The notes under the pieces are model-generated. The model searched no databases and was not told where the DNA came from. It worked only from the letters and a program-made list of their open reading frames with translations. A stretch of DNA of 64,000 bases from Sulfuritalea sp. Lineage in GTDB: Bacteria; Pseudomonadota; Gammaproteobacteria; Burkholderiales; Rhodocyclaceae. Positions within the stretch are counted from its first letter, which is position 1; each line of letters starts with the position of its first letter. Where the stretch lies: contig JAMPYF010000020.1 in NCBI GenBank assembly GCA_023700805.1, positions 18,142 through 82,141 of the forward strand, in the 5' to 3' direction. The position numbers were made by a program, and so were the translations under genes. Below are positions 10,925 to 18,067 of this stretch, one piece after another.

Positions 10925-12826
10925 ATGGTGCAGAGCAACAATAATAATCCGCCGGGCAGCCTGAAGCCTCGCCTCGCCGCGGCTTCCGTTGCGGCCATGG
11001 GCGTGGTCTACGGCGACATCGGCACCAGCCCGCTGTACACCATGAAGGAAGTATTCAACGGCCCCCATGCCGTGGCGGTATCGCCGGACAACCTGCTGGG
11101 CATTCTGTCGCTGATTTTCTGGGCACTGACCATCACGGTATCGCTCAAATATGTGATGTTCATCACCCGCGCCGACAACCGCGGCGAAGGCGGCATCATG
11201 GCGCTGACCTCGCTCGCCCTGCGCACCCGCGGCGCCGGACCGCGGATGATGTGGCTGTTGTCGGGGCTGGGCATCTTCGGCGCCGGGCTGTTCTACGGCG
11301 ACGCGGTGATCACGCCGGCGATGTCGGTGCTGTCCGCCGTCGAAGGCCTGGAAGTCGCCACACCGATGTTCAAACCTTATATCGTTCCGATCACCATACT
11401 GGTGCTTTGCGGCCTGTTCCTGTTTCAACCGCGCGGCACGGCCAGCGTCGGCGCCTTGTTCGGACCCGTAATGTTGTTCTGGTTCGGCACGCTCGGTGTG
11501 CTGGGCATCTGGAACATCCTCAAGCACCCCGCTGTCATCGCTGCAATCAACCCCTGGTATGCCCTGCACTTCTTCCTCGAAAACCGCTCCCACGCCTATC
11601 TCGCCCTCGGCGCGGTGGTGCTGGCGATCACCGGAGGCGAAGCGCTGTATGCCGACATGGGGCATTTCGGCCGGCGCTCGATCAAGTGGGCATGGCTGGG
11701 ATACGTATTTCCCTGCCTCTACCTGAACTATCTCGGCCAGGGTGCGCTGATCCTCGACAACCCGGCAGCCGTGAAGAATCCCTTCTTCATGCTGGTGCCC
11801 GACGAACTCCTGTATCCGATGGTCGGCCTGGCGACCGCCGCCACCGTCATCGCTTCGCAAGCCGTAATCTCCGGGGCGTTTTCGCTGACCAGCCAGGCCA
11901 TGCAGCTGGGCTATTGTCCGCGGCTCCAGGTCAAATTCACCTCGGAGCGCGAAAAGGGTCAGATCTACATCCCCAACATCAACTGGCTGCTGTTGCTGGC
12001 CGTGATCATTCTGGTGCTCGGCTTCAAGTCCTCGTCGAACCTGGCCTCGGCCTACGGCATCGCCGTGACCCTGACCATGATGATCGACACCCTGCTGGCG
12101 TTTGTCGTGGTGCGCGCCCTGTGGAACTGGAACTGGCTGCAGGCCGGATTGTTCCTGATCCTGTTCATCGTGGTCGACTTCGCGTTTTTTTCGGCCAACC
12201 TGATCAAGGTATTCGACGGCGGCTGGTTCCCCCTGGTGCTCGGCCTCGGCATATTCACGCTGTTCGCCACCTGGAAGCGCGGCCGCACCCTGCTCTACGA
12301 ACGGCTCCAGCAGGATTCGATACCGCTCGACGCCTTCCTCGCCAGTCTGCGGTATGGCGGACCGCACCGCGTCGCCGGCACCGGCATATTCATGACCACC
12401 CGCCCCGACGGCGTGCCGCGCGCCATGCTGCACAACATGCTGCACAACAAGGTGCTGCACGAGCGGGTCATCCTGCTCAATGTCAATATGCAGGACATCC
12501 CCCACGTCGATGCCAGCGAACGGATCCTGGTCGAAGCGCTGAGCGACGGCTTCTACCGCATCGTCCTGAATTACGGCTTCAAGGACGATCCCAACGTCCC
12601 GCTGGCGCTCGAACTATGCGGCAGTCACGGCATGGCGCCGGTCGAGATGATGGAAAGCTCGTTCTTCCTCGGTCATGAAACCATCGTCCCCAATCGCGTG
12701 CCGGCCATGACCTTGTGGCGGCAAATACTTTTCATGTGGATGTTCCGCAACGCGGGCACGGCGACCGATTACTTCAAGCTGCCGACCAATCGCGTCGTCG
12801 AACTCGGAACCCAGGTCGAGCTCTGA
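10925..12826 (+). CDS. kup: Low-affinity potassium transporter Kup
   Basis: 633 residues (E. coli Kup 622), an inner-membrane K+/H+ symporter of the HAK/KUP/KT family. The N-terminal signature GVVYGDIGTSPLYTMKEVF is followed by about twelve membrane segments, including GLGIFGAGLFYGDAVITPAMSVLSAVEGL and ITGGEALYADMGHFG. A cytoplasmic C-terminal domain starts about residue 440, with FFLGHETIVPN. The start follows an unusual Asn-rich N-terminus (VQSNNNNPPG) that is not conserved in the family. It is monocistronic, divergent from the tRNA and followed by a 232-bp gap before sox. Confidence 0.97.
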   Translation: MVQSNNNNPPGSLKPRLAAASVAAMGVVYGDIGTSPLYTMKEVFNGPHAVAVSPDNLLGILSLIFWALTITVSLKYVMFITRADNRGEGGIMALTSLALRTRGAGPRMMWLLSGLGIFGAGLFYGDAVITPAMSVLSAVEGLEVATPMFKPYIVPITILVLCGLFLFQPRGTASVGALFGPVMLFWFGTLGVLGIWNILKHPAVIAAINPWYALHFFLENRSHAYLALGAVVLAITGGEALYADMGHFGRRSIKWAWLGYVFPCLYLNYLGQGALILDNPAAVKNPFFMLVPDELLYPMVGLATAATVIASQAVISGAFSLTSQAMQLGYCPRLQVKFTSEREKGQIYIPNINWLLLLAVIILVLGFKSSSNLASAYGIAVTLTMMIDTLLAFVVVRALWNWNWLQAGLFLILFIVVDFAFFSANLIKVFDGGWFPLVLGLGIFTLFATWKRGRTLLYERLQQDSIPLDAFLASLRYGGPHRVAGTGIFMTTRPDGVPRAMLHNMLHNKVLHERVILLNVNMQDIPHVDASERILVEALSDGFYRIVLNYGFKDDPNVPLALELCGSHGMAPVEMMESSFFLGHETIVPNRVPAMTLWRQILFMWMFRNAGTATDYFKLPTNRVVELGTQVEL

Positions 12827-12977
12827 CAAACCGGTACGCCTGACGCATTGCAGCACACCACAAGACGATGGCGGAGGCGGTTTTATTCCATTGTTTGGGC
12901 GATTAGCTCAATTAGTTTATTTCGATTTACCTTGCGCAATTTGTATGCAAAACTGAATCGCTCGGCAATCCATATGG

Positions 12978-13002
12978 CACTTTATTCTCTATACCTAAAG
13001 TG
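12978..13002 (+). promoter_or_regulatory. Inverted repeat upstream of soxY, candidate operator
   Basis: Arms CACTTTA (12978-12984) and TAAAGTG (12996-13002) are a perfect 7-bp dyad with an 11-bp spacer, centred about 69 bp before the soxY ATG. They lie in an AT-rich stretch unlike the flanking genes, inside the 232-bp kup-soxY gap (12827-13058). No convincing -35/-10 pair could be fixed. A strong GGAGGAG ribosome-binding site at 13043-13049 marks the soxY start. Confidence 0.4.
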
Positions 13003-13058
13003 ATAGGTTTGCCCAGGAAATCGGCAGATATCTGATAGACACGGAGGAGTACAAAGCA

Positions 13059-13535
13059 ATGGAAATGAACGTCACACGGAGAACCGTGCTGCGCGGTGCA
13101 GGAAGCTTGGGTGCGCTTTCTGCGCTAATCATGGCCGGCGTGCTGAAGCCGACCGCGGCCTATGCCGCGGAATGGAACAAGGCCGCCTTTGAGGCCAAGG
13201 ACACGGCCGGCGCGCTCAAGGGCCTCGGCGCGGCAACAACTGCCGACAGCAACGACCTGATGCTTAAGGTGCCTGACATCGCTGAAAACGGTGCCGTGGT
13301 GCCCGTGGACGTGGTCAGCAAAATTCCGAACACCAGTTCGATCGCAATCCTGGTCGAAAAGAATCCACAGCCGCTTTGCGCCCAGTTCGACTTCGCCAAC
13401 GGCGCCGTGGCGGACGTTTCGGCACGCCTGAAAATGGGCCAGACCTCCCTGGTCAAGGCGATCGCCAAGGCAGACGGCAAGTTCTACACGGCTCAAAAAG
13501 AAGTCAAGGTCACTGTCGGCGGCTGCGGCGGCTGA
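13059..13535 (+). CDS. soxY: Sulfur-carrier protein SoxY
   Basis: 158 residues. SoxYZ is the periplasmic carrier to which thiosulfate is conjugated during Sox oxidation. The C-terminus ends in the diagnostic GGCGG, whose Cys156 carries the sulfur chain on a flexible arm. The N-terminus has a twin-arginine signal (TRRTVLRGAG, then a hydrophobic stretch ending AYAAE), in line with Tat export of folded SoxYZ. A second Cys lies in NPQPLCAQF. It is the first gene of soxYZAXB and has a strong ribosome-binding site eight to ten bases before the ATG. Confidence 0.97.
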   Translation: MEMNVTRRTVLRGAGSLGALSALIMAGVLKPTAAYAAEWNKAAFEAKDTAGALKGLGAATTADSNDLMLKVPDIAENGAVVPVDVVSKIPNTSSIAILVEKNPQPLCAQFDFANGAVADVSARLKMGQTSLVKAIAKADGKFYTAQKEVKVTVGGCGG

Positions 13536-13564
13536 CCCAACCCAACGGATATAAGGAAGACACC

Positions 13565-13876
13565 ATGGCAGATCCGATGAAAATTCGCGCCCAGATGAAA
13601 GGCGACGTCGCAGAAGTTCGCATCCTGATGGGACACGCGATGGAAACCGGCCAGCGCAAGGACGCCGCCGGCAAGACCATCCCCGCCCACTTCATACAGT
13701 CGATGACGGTCGAGGTCGGCGGCAAGAAAGTGATAGATGGCCAGATCGGCACTTCGGTTTCGCGCAACCCCGTCTTCGGCTTCAAGGTCAAGGGCGCCAA
13801 GGTCGGCGACAAGGTTGTCGTCAGCTGGGTCGACAACAAGGGCGACAAGAGAACCGACGAAGCCGCAGTAGCCTGA
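13565..13876 (+). CDS. soxZ: Sulfur-carrier protein SoxZ
   Basis: 103 residues from the ATG at 13565 (MADPMKIRAQMKGDVAEVRI), preceded by AAGGAAG. It is the immunoglobulin-like partner of SoxY, with no signal peptide of its own because it is exported bound to Tat-targeted SoxY. Family motifs are ILMGHAMETGQRKDAAGKTIPAHFI and the C-terminal VSWVDNKGD. It starts 29 bp after soxY. A 9-bp GC-rich hairpin follows the stop and separates it from soxA. Confidence 0.97.
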   Translation: MADPMKIRAQMKGDVAEVRILMGHAMETGQRKDAAGKTIPAHFIQSMTVEVGGKKVIDGQIGTSVSRNPVFGFKVKGAKVGDKVVVSWVDNKGDKRTDEAAVA

Positions 13877-13893
13877 CCGCCTCATCCCCGCAC

Positions 13894-13918
13894 GCCGCCG
13901 GAAATAAGCTCCGGCGGC
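13894..13918 (+). promoter_or_regulatory. Intercistronic hairpin between soxZ and soxA
   Basis: A perfect 9-bp inverted repeat GCCGCCGGA / TCCGGCGGC with loop AATAAGC, 17 bp after the soxZ stop and without a T-tract. It may stabilise the soxYZ part of the message or partly terminate it, giving more carrier than SoxAX. Confidence 0.55.
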
Positions 13919-13987
13919 ATGCAGGGACATAACACAAACCGCGGTGGGACATACCCGCCCAAGCCCTAAACAGGACAGGAGGAGAAC

Positions 13988-14857
13988 ATGAAGCAAAACT
14001 TCATTGGCGCGCTCTGCGCCTTGGCGGTCATGGGAGGCGCGTTCGCCCAGACACCGAAGAAGCCGGCGGCGAAGCCCGCAGCAAAGACGGCCCCGGCGCC
14101 GGCGGCAGAGGAAAAAGATGCCGCGACCCTGGAGTTCGAAAAGTTCCGCGCCGAGATGGAGGAAAGCAACCCGGCGGAGCTCTTCGAAATGAAGGGCGAA
14201 GAGCAGTGGAAGACCAAGCGCGGCCCGAAGAACGTCTCGCTGGCCGAAAGCTGCGACCTCGGCCAGGGTGTGGGCAAGGTCGAAGGTGCCTACGTGAAGA
14301 TGCCGCGCTACTTTGCCGACGCCGATGCCGTGATGGACGCCGAACGCCGCATCGTCTGGTGCATGGTCGAAAAACAGGGCTTCAAGTTCGACGAGATAGC
14401 CGCCAAGCCGTTTGCGAACGCCAATTTCACGCCCGACATCACCAACCTGGTCACCTATGTCGCCGGCCATTCGCGCAACATGAAAATCGCCGTGCCGCTG
14501 AAAGATCCCAAGGTGCGCGAAGCCTATGAAACCGGCAAGGCGATGGCCGCCTACCGTGCCGGACCCTACGATTTCTCCTGCAATACCTGCCATGGCTCGG
14601 ACGGCAAGCGCATCCGCATGCAGAACCTGCCCAATCTCGGCACCGCTGCCGGCGCCATGAAGGGCGTACAGGGCTGGCCGGGCTATCGCATGACGGGCGG
14701 CGTGATGCTGACCCATCAATGGCGCATGGGCGACTGCTTCCGCCAGCAACGCTTTCCCCAGCCGAAATACGCCTCGGACGCGATCGCGTATCTGCTGACT
14801 TACATGATTGGCAACGCCAACGGCCAGGTCTACAAAGGCCCGGGCATCAAGCGCTAA
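13988..14857 (+). CDS. soxA: L-cysteine S-thiosulfotransferase, c-type cytochrome subunit SoxA
   Basis: 289 residues. The signal peptide ends near FAQTPKK, and an Ala/Lys/Pro-rich linker (about residues 23-45) follows. SoxAX joins thiosulfate to the SoxY cysteine with release of two electrons. There is one haem motif, C198-N-T-C-H202. The active-site cysteine, which becomes the haem-ligating persulfide, is C250 in GDCFRQQRFP. The N-terminal half-domain keeps two isolated cysteines (ESCDLG and VWCM) but has no CxxCH. This is therefore the monohaem SoxA type, in which a disulfide replaces the first haem. It is co-transcribed with soxX. Confidence 0.96.
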   Translation: MKQNFIGALCALAVMGGAFAQTPKKPAAKPAAKTAPAPAAEEKDAATLEFEKFRAEMEESNPAELFEMKGEEQWKTKRGPKNVSLAESCDLGQGVGKVEGAYVKMPRYFADADAVMDAERRIVWCMVEKQGFKFDEIAAKPFANANFTPDITNLVTYVAGHSRNMKIAVPLKDPKVREAYETGKAMAAYRAGPYDFSCNTCHGSDGKRIRMQNLPNLGTAAGAMKGVQGWPGYRMTGGVMLTHQWRMGDCFRQQRFPQPKYASDAIAYLLTYMIGNANGQVYKGPGIKR

Positions 14858-14870
14858 GAGGGAGACAGAC

Positions 14871-15485
14871 ATGACCAAGAAGATTATTCTGGCCGCAAGC
14901 ATGGCCGCCACCCTAATGATCGCCCTGCCCGCCGTCGCCGATGGCGACTATCGCGCCAAGGCCATCGCCGCCTTCAACAAGGACTTCCAGCCGCGAGGCC
15001 AGGCGTCCATCGACCGGCTGGCCGAAGATGGCCTGCAAATGATCTGCAACCGCACCGGCAACAAGCCACCCGAATACATCGCGAAGCGGATGGAAGCCGA
15101 CCAACTGGCGGACGTCAAGTATCCGGCCGACGGCAAGCTGTTGGGCGACTGGCAAGCCGGCGAGAAACTCGCGCAGAGCGGCCGCGGTTTCACCTGGTCC
15201 GACCAGCCCGGCCTGCCGGTAGGCGGCAATTGCTACAACTGTCACCGGATCAGCCCGAACGAAACTTCCTTCGGCACGATCGGCCCGACTCTGTATCAGT
15301 TCGGCAAACTGCGCGGCAACGCGCCGGATATCCAGAAGTACGTCTATTCCAAGATCTACAACGCCAAGGCCCACAACCTGTGTTCCGAAATGCCGCGTTT
15401 CGGGCGTGTCGGTGCACTGGGCGAAAAGCAGATCAAGGATCTGGTCGCCTTGTTGCTCGACCCCGCGTCGCCGGTCAACAAATAG
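14871..15485 (+). CDS. soxX: c-type cytochrome subunit SoxX
   Basis: 204 residues from the ATG at 14871, 13 bp after soxA; the longer in-frame start inside soxA is rejected. A signal peptide (MTKKIILAASMAATLMIALPAVADG) is present. One haem motif, C121-Y-N-C-H125, is followed by a Met ligand in the loop CSEMPRFG. There is an extra N-terminal domain of about 90 residues before the cytochrome fold (DGLQMICNRTGNKPP), as in the longer SoxX type. It is the electron-accepting partner of SoxA in the periplasm. Confidence 0.96.
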   Translation: MTKKIILAASMAATLMIALPAVADGDYRAKAIAAFNKDFQPRGQASIDRLAEDGLQMICNRTGNKPPEYIAKRMEADQLADVKYPADGKLLGDWQAGEKLAQSGRGFTWSDQPGLPVGGNCYNCHRISPNETSFGTIGPTLYQFGKLRGNAPDIQKYVYSKIYNAKAHNLCSEMPRFGRVGALGEKQIKDLVALLLDPASPVNK

Positions 15486-15496
15486 ACGCGCCCCTC

Positions 15497-15551
15497 ATGA
15501 AATGCCTGGCCGCAGCCAGGCATTTCATGTCCGCGGCACCCTGCCGCGGAC
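15497..15551 (+). terminator. Two adjacent perfect hairpins between soxX and soxB
   Basis: Hairpin 1 has a 14-bp stem (arms 15497-15510 and 15515-15528, loop CGCA). Hairpin 2 follows without a gap, with a 10-bp stem (15529-15538 and 15542-15551, loop CCC). There is no T-tract, so this could be an attenuator or an RNA processing site rather than a simple terminator. Direct repeats of ACGGTATCCCCT (15550-15561 and 15591-15602) follow, just before soxB. Confidence 0.6.
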
Positions 15552-15628
15552 GGTATCCCCTGGTGGGATCAGCCTCCGCTGCAAGCGAGTACGGTATCCC
15601 CTAGGGAGACCATGCATAGGAACCTGTC

Positions 15629-17350
15629 ATGTCTTCGATGAATCGCCGTGAATTCCTGCAAATCCTGGCCGCCGCATCCGCCGCCGGATTTGCTCTCGAT
15701 GCCCGCTCGGTCTGGGCTGCCGGCAAGGGCGACAGCCTCTACGACCTGAAGAAATTCGGCAATGTCCATCTGCTGCATTTCACCGATTGCCACGCCCAGC
15801 TGATGCCGATCTATTTCCGCGAACCGAGCGTCAATCTGGGCATCGGCGGCGCGCAGGGCAAGGCGCCCCATCTGGTCGGCGAACACCTGCTCAAGGCCTT
15901 CGGCATCAAGCCCGACGGCATCGAAGCCCACGCCTTCACCTACCTGGACTTCGAGAAGGCGGCCAGGACCTACGGCAAGATCGGCGGCTTCGCGCATCTG
16001 GCGACGCTGGTCAAGCGACTGCGTGCCGGCCGTCCGGGCGCGCTGCTGCTCGACGGCGGCGACACCTGGCAAGGCTCGGCCACGGCCTTGTGGAGCAAGG
16101 GCCAGGACATGGTCGATGCCTGCAAGCTGCTCGGCGTGGACATCATGGCCGGACACTGGGAATTCACGCTGGGCGACAAGCGGGTCCTTGAAATCGTCGA
16201 AAAGGATTTCAAGGGCAAGATCGATTTCGTCGCGCAGAACATCAAGACCAGCGACTTCGGCGACAAGGTCTTCGAGCCCTACAGCCTGCGCGAAATGAAC
16301 GGGGTGAAAGTCGCCGTGATCGGCCAGGCCTTCCCCTACACGCCGATCGCCAATCCGCGCTGGATGGTGCCGGACTGGACCTTCGGCATCCAGGACGACA
16401 ACATGCAGAAGACGGTCGACGAAGCCCGCGCCAAGGGTGCCCAGGTCGTCGTCGTGCTCTCGCACAACGGCATGGACGTCGACCTCAAGATGGCCAGCCG
16501 CGTCACCGGCATCGACGCGATACTCGGCGGCCATACCCACGATGGGGTACCGCAGCCGGCGATCGTGAAGAACGGCGGCGGCCAGACCCTGGTGACCAAC
16601 GCCGGCTCGAACGGCAAGTTCCTCGGCGTGCTGGATTTCGACGTCAGGAACGGCAGGATTTCCGACTTCCGCTACAAGCTGCTGCCGATATTCTCCAATC
16701 TGCTGCCGGCGGACGCCGAGATGGCGGCGCTGATCGACAAGGCACGCGCGCCGCACAAGTCCAGGCTGGAGGAAAAGCTCGCCGTCTCCGAAGGCCTGCT
16801 CTACCGGCGCGGCAACTTCAACGGCAGCTGGGACCAGCTGATACTCGACGCCATCATGGAAGTACAGGGCGCCGACATCGGCTTCTCGCCCGGCTTCCGC
16901 TGGGGCACCACGATCCTGCCCGGCCAGACGATCACCTTCGAGCACCTGATGGACCAGACCGCGATCACCTACCCGCACGCGACGCTGACCGAGATGAGCG
17001 GCGAGCAGATCAAGACCATCCTCGAGGACGTCGGCGACAACCTGTTCAATCCCGACCCCTATTACCAGCAGGGCGGCGACATGGTGAGGGTCGGCGGCCT
17101 GCAATACACCTGCACGCCGAATGCGGCGATGGGCAGCCGCATCACCGACATGCGCCTGCACGGCAAGCCCGTGGAGGCGGCCAGGAAATACAAGGTTGCC
17201 GGCTGGGCGCCGGTGGCCGAAGGCGCCAAGGGCGAGCCGGTGTGGGACGTCGTGGCGCGCTATCTGCGCGACAAGAAAACCATCACGCCGCGCAAACTCA
17301 ACCAGCCCAGGCTGTTGGGCATGAAAGGCAATGCCGGATTCGTCGGCTGA
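15629..17350 (+). CDS. soxB: Sulfate thiohydrolase SoxB
   Basis: 573 residues. A dimanganese hydrolase of the 5'-nucleotidase superfamily that releases sulfate from SoxY-S-sulfonate in the periplasm. A Tat signal (NRREFLQILAAASAAGF) is present. Metal-site motifs are HFTDCHAQ, LLDGGDTWQGS, GHWEFTLGDK, VLSHNGMDVD and GGHTHDG. The substrate-binding C-terminal domain contains GFSPGFRWG and the QQGGDMVRVGG loop. It lies 143 bp after soxX across the double hairpin, so it may be expressed separately from soxYZAX. No soxCD follows. Confidence 0.98.
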   Translation: MSSMNRREFLQILAAASAAGFALDARSVWAAGKGDSLYDLKKFGNVHLLHFTDCHAQLMPIYFREPSVNLGIGGAQGKAPHLVGEHLLKAFGIKPDGIEAHAFTYLDFEKAARTYGKIGGFAHLATLVKRLRAGRPGALLLDGGDTWQGSATALWSKGQDMVDACKLLGVDIMAGHWEFTLGDKRVLEIVEKDFKGKIDFVAQNIKTSDFGDKVFEPYSLREMNGVKVAVIGQAFPYTPIANPRWMVPDWTFGIQDDNMQKTVDEARAKGAQVVVVLSHNGMDVDLKMASRVTGIDAILGGHTHDGVPQPAIVKNGGGQTLVTNAGSNGKFLGVLDFDVRNGRISDFRYKLLPIFSNLLPADAEMAALIDKARAPHKSRLEEKLAVSEGLLYRRGNFNGSWDQLILDAIMEVQGADIGFSPGFRWGTTILPGQTITFEHLMDQTAITYPHATLTEMSGEQIKTILEDVGDNLFNPDPYYQQGGDMVRVGGLQYTCTPNAAMGSRITDMRLHGKPVEAARKYKVAGWAPVAEGAKGEPVWDVVARYLRDKKTITPRKLNQPRLLGMKGNAGFVG

Positions 17351-17362
17351 CGAACCCGTCAC

Positions 17363-17398
17363 GACCAGGCGCTGTGCCGCTCGGCGCAGTGCCTGGTC
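17363..17398. terminator. Hairpin between convergent soxB and the DsrE-like lipoprotein gene
   Basis: Arms GACCAGGCGCTG and CAGTGCCTGGTC pair with one G-T wobble, and an inner GCCG/CGGC extends the stem. It lies between two convergent stop codons and is probably a bidirectional terminator. Confidence 0.6.
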
Positions 17399-17416
17399 GA
17401 TGCGGCGCTCGACTCG

Positions 17417-17857
17417 TCAGGGCTTGATGTAGGCGAAACCGCCCCTGGCCTGCAGCTTGCCGATCTCGGCAACGCCCGAGGGCACGAACTTCGACTCGGG
17501 AATGAATTGCTTGCGGTCCAGCTTGCGGCTCTTGAGGGTGATTTCGCAGACGTCGAAGGTCACGCCGCGCTCGGTCAGCGCCTCGACCGGAATGTTGTAG
17601 GGATTGCCGTTCTTGTCGCGGGCCCCTTCCATCAGGAAATCCACCCCGAGGGCATGCGTGACGACGACGATCTGCGCCTGCGGATTGACGTCGAGGTGGT
17701 TGCCGATATTGCGTAGCGCCGCGGTGGCCGATGCCGAATCGTTGATGTGATAGACCACCTTGTCCGGATGCACGCTGGACGTCATGTCCGTCGCGCATGC
17801 GCCAAGAAGCGAAGCGCTCAGGGCCAGGATGCATGCCAGTCTGTTGGGTGTTTTCAT
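17417..17857 (-). CDS. DsrE/DsrF-like lipoprotein
   Basis: 146 residues with a lipoprotein signal peptide (ILALSASLLGAC, lipobox LGAC at about residue 21), so it should be an anchored periplasmic protein. The mature part has the DsrE-like fold pattern: VVYHINDSASATAALRNIGNHL, AQIVVVTHALGVDFLM, then ALTERGVTFDVCEITLKSRKL. The conserved Cys of COG1416 DsrE-like proteins is in DVCEIT. DsrE proteins carry sulfur on a cysteine. A periplasmic version convergent with soxB suggests a role in handling sulfane sulfur outside the cytoplasm, but this is inference. Confidence 0.82.
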   Translation of the reverse strand: MKTPNRLACILALSASLLGACATDMTSSVHPDKVVYHINDSASATAALRNIGNHLDVNPQAQIVVVTHALGVDFLMEGARDKNGNPYNIPVEALTERGVTFDVCEITLKSRKLDRKQFIPESKFVPSGVAEIGKLQARGGFAYIKP

Positions 17858-18067
17858 GGTTTCTCCTCGGTTGGCGAGGCGTGCCGGCCCCGTTCATTTT
17901 AAGTCTAAAGATTACGCGCATCGAATACCGATTACAAGGCCGCGCCCCAGCAATCTTATGCCGTAGGTCAGGCCGGCCAGGGCGGCAATTGGGCTCGAAC
18001 TCCGGCGGAAACATTTGCTTGCAAGGCGGCTTGCAGTGCTACTGCCGGCGTCGGCTAGAATCGCCGG

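Noticed and set aside
13493..14911. A long open frame on the minus strand across soxZ, soxA and part of soxX
   Set aside because: It is an antisense shadow of GC-rich coding sequence; its protein has no family pattern, while the plus strand has the complete Sox proteins with haem motifs.
15641..15740. Possible second, lipoprotein-type signal for SoxB
   Set aside because: The RR motif and the absence of a Cys after the hydrophobic stretch fit a Tat signal.
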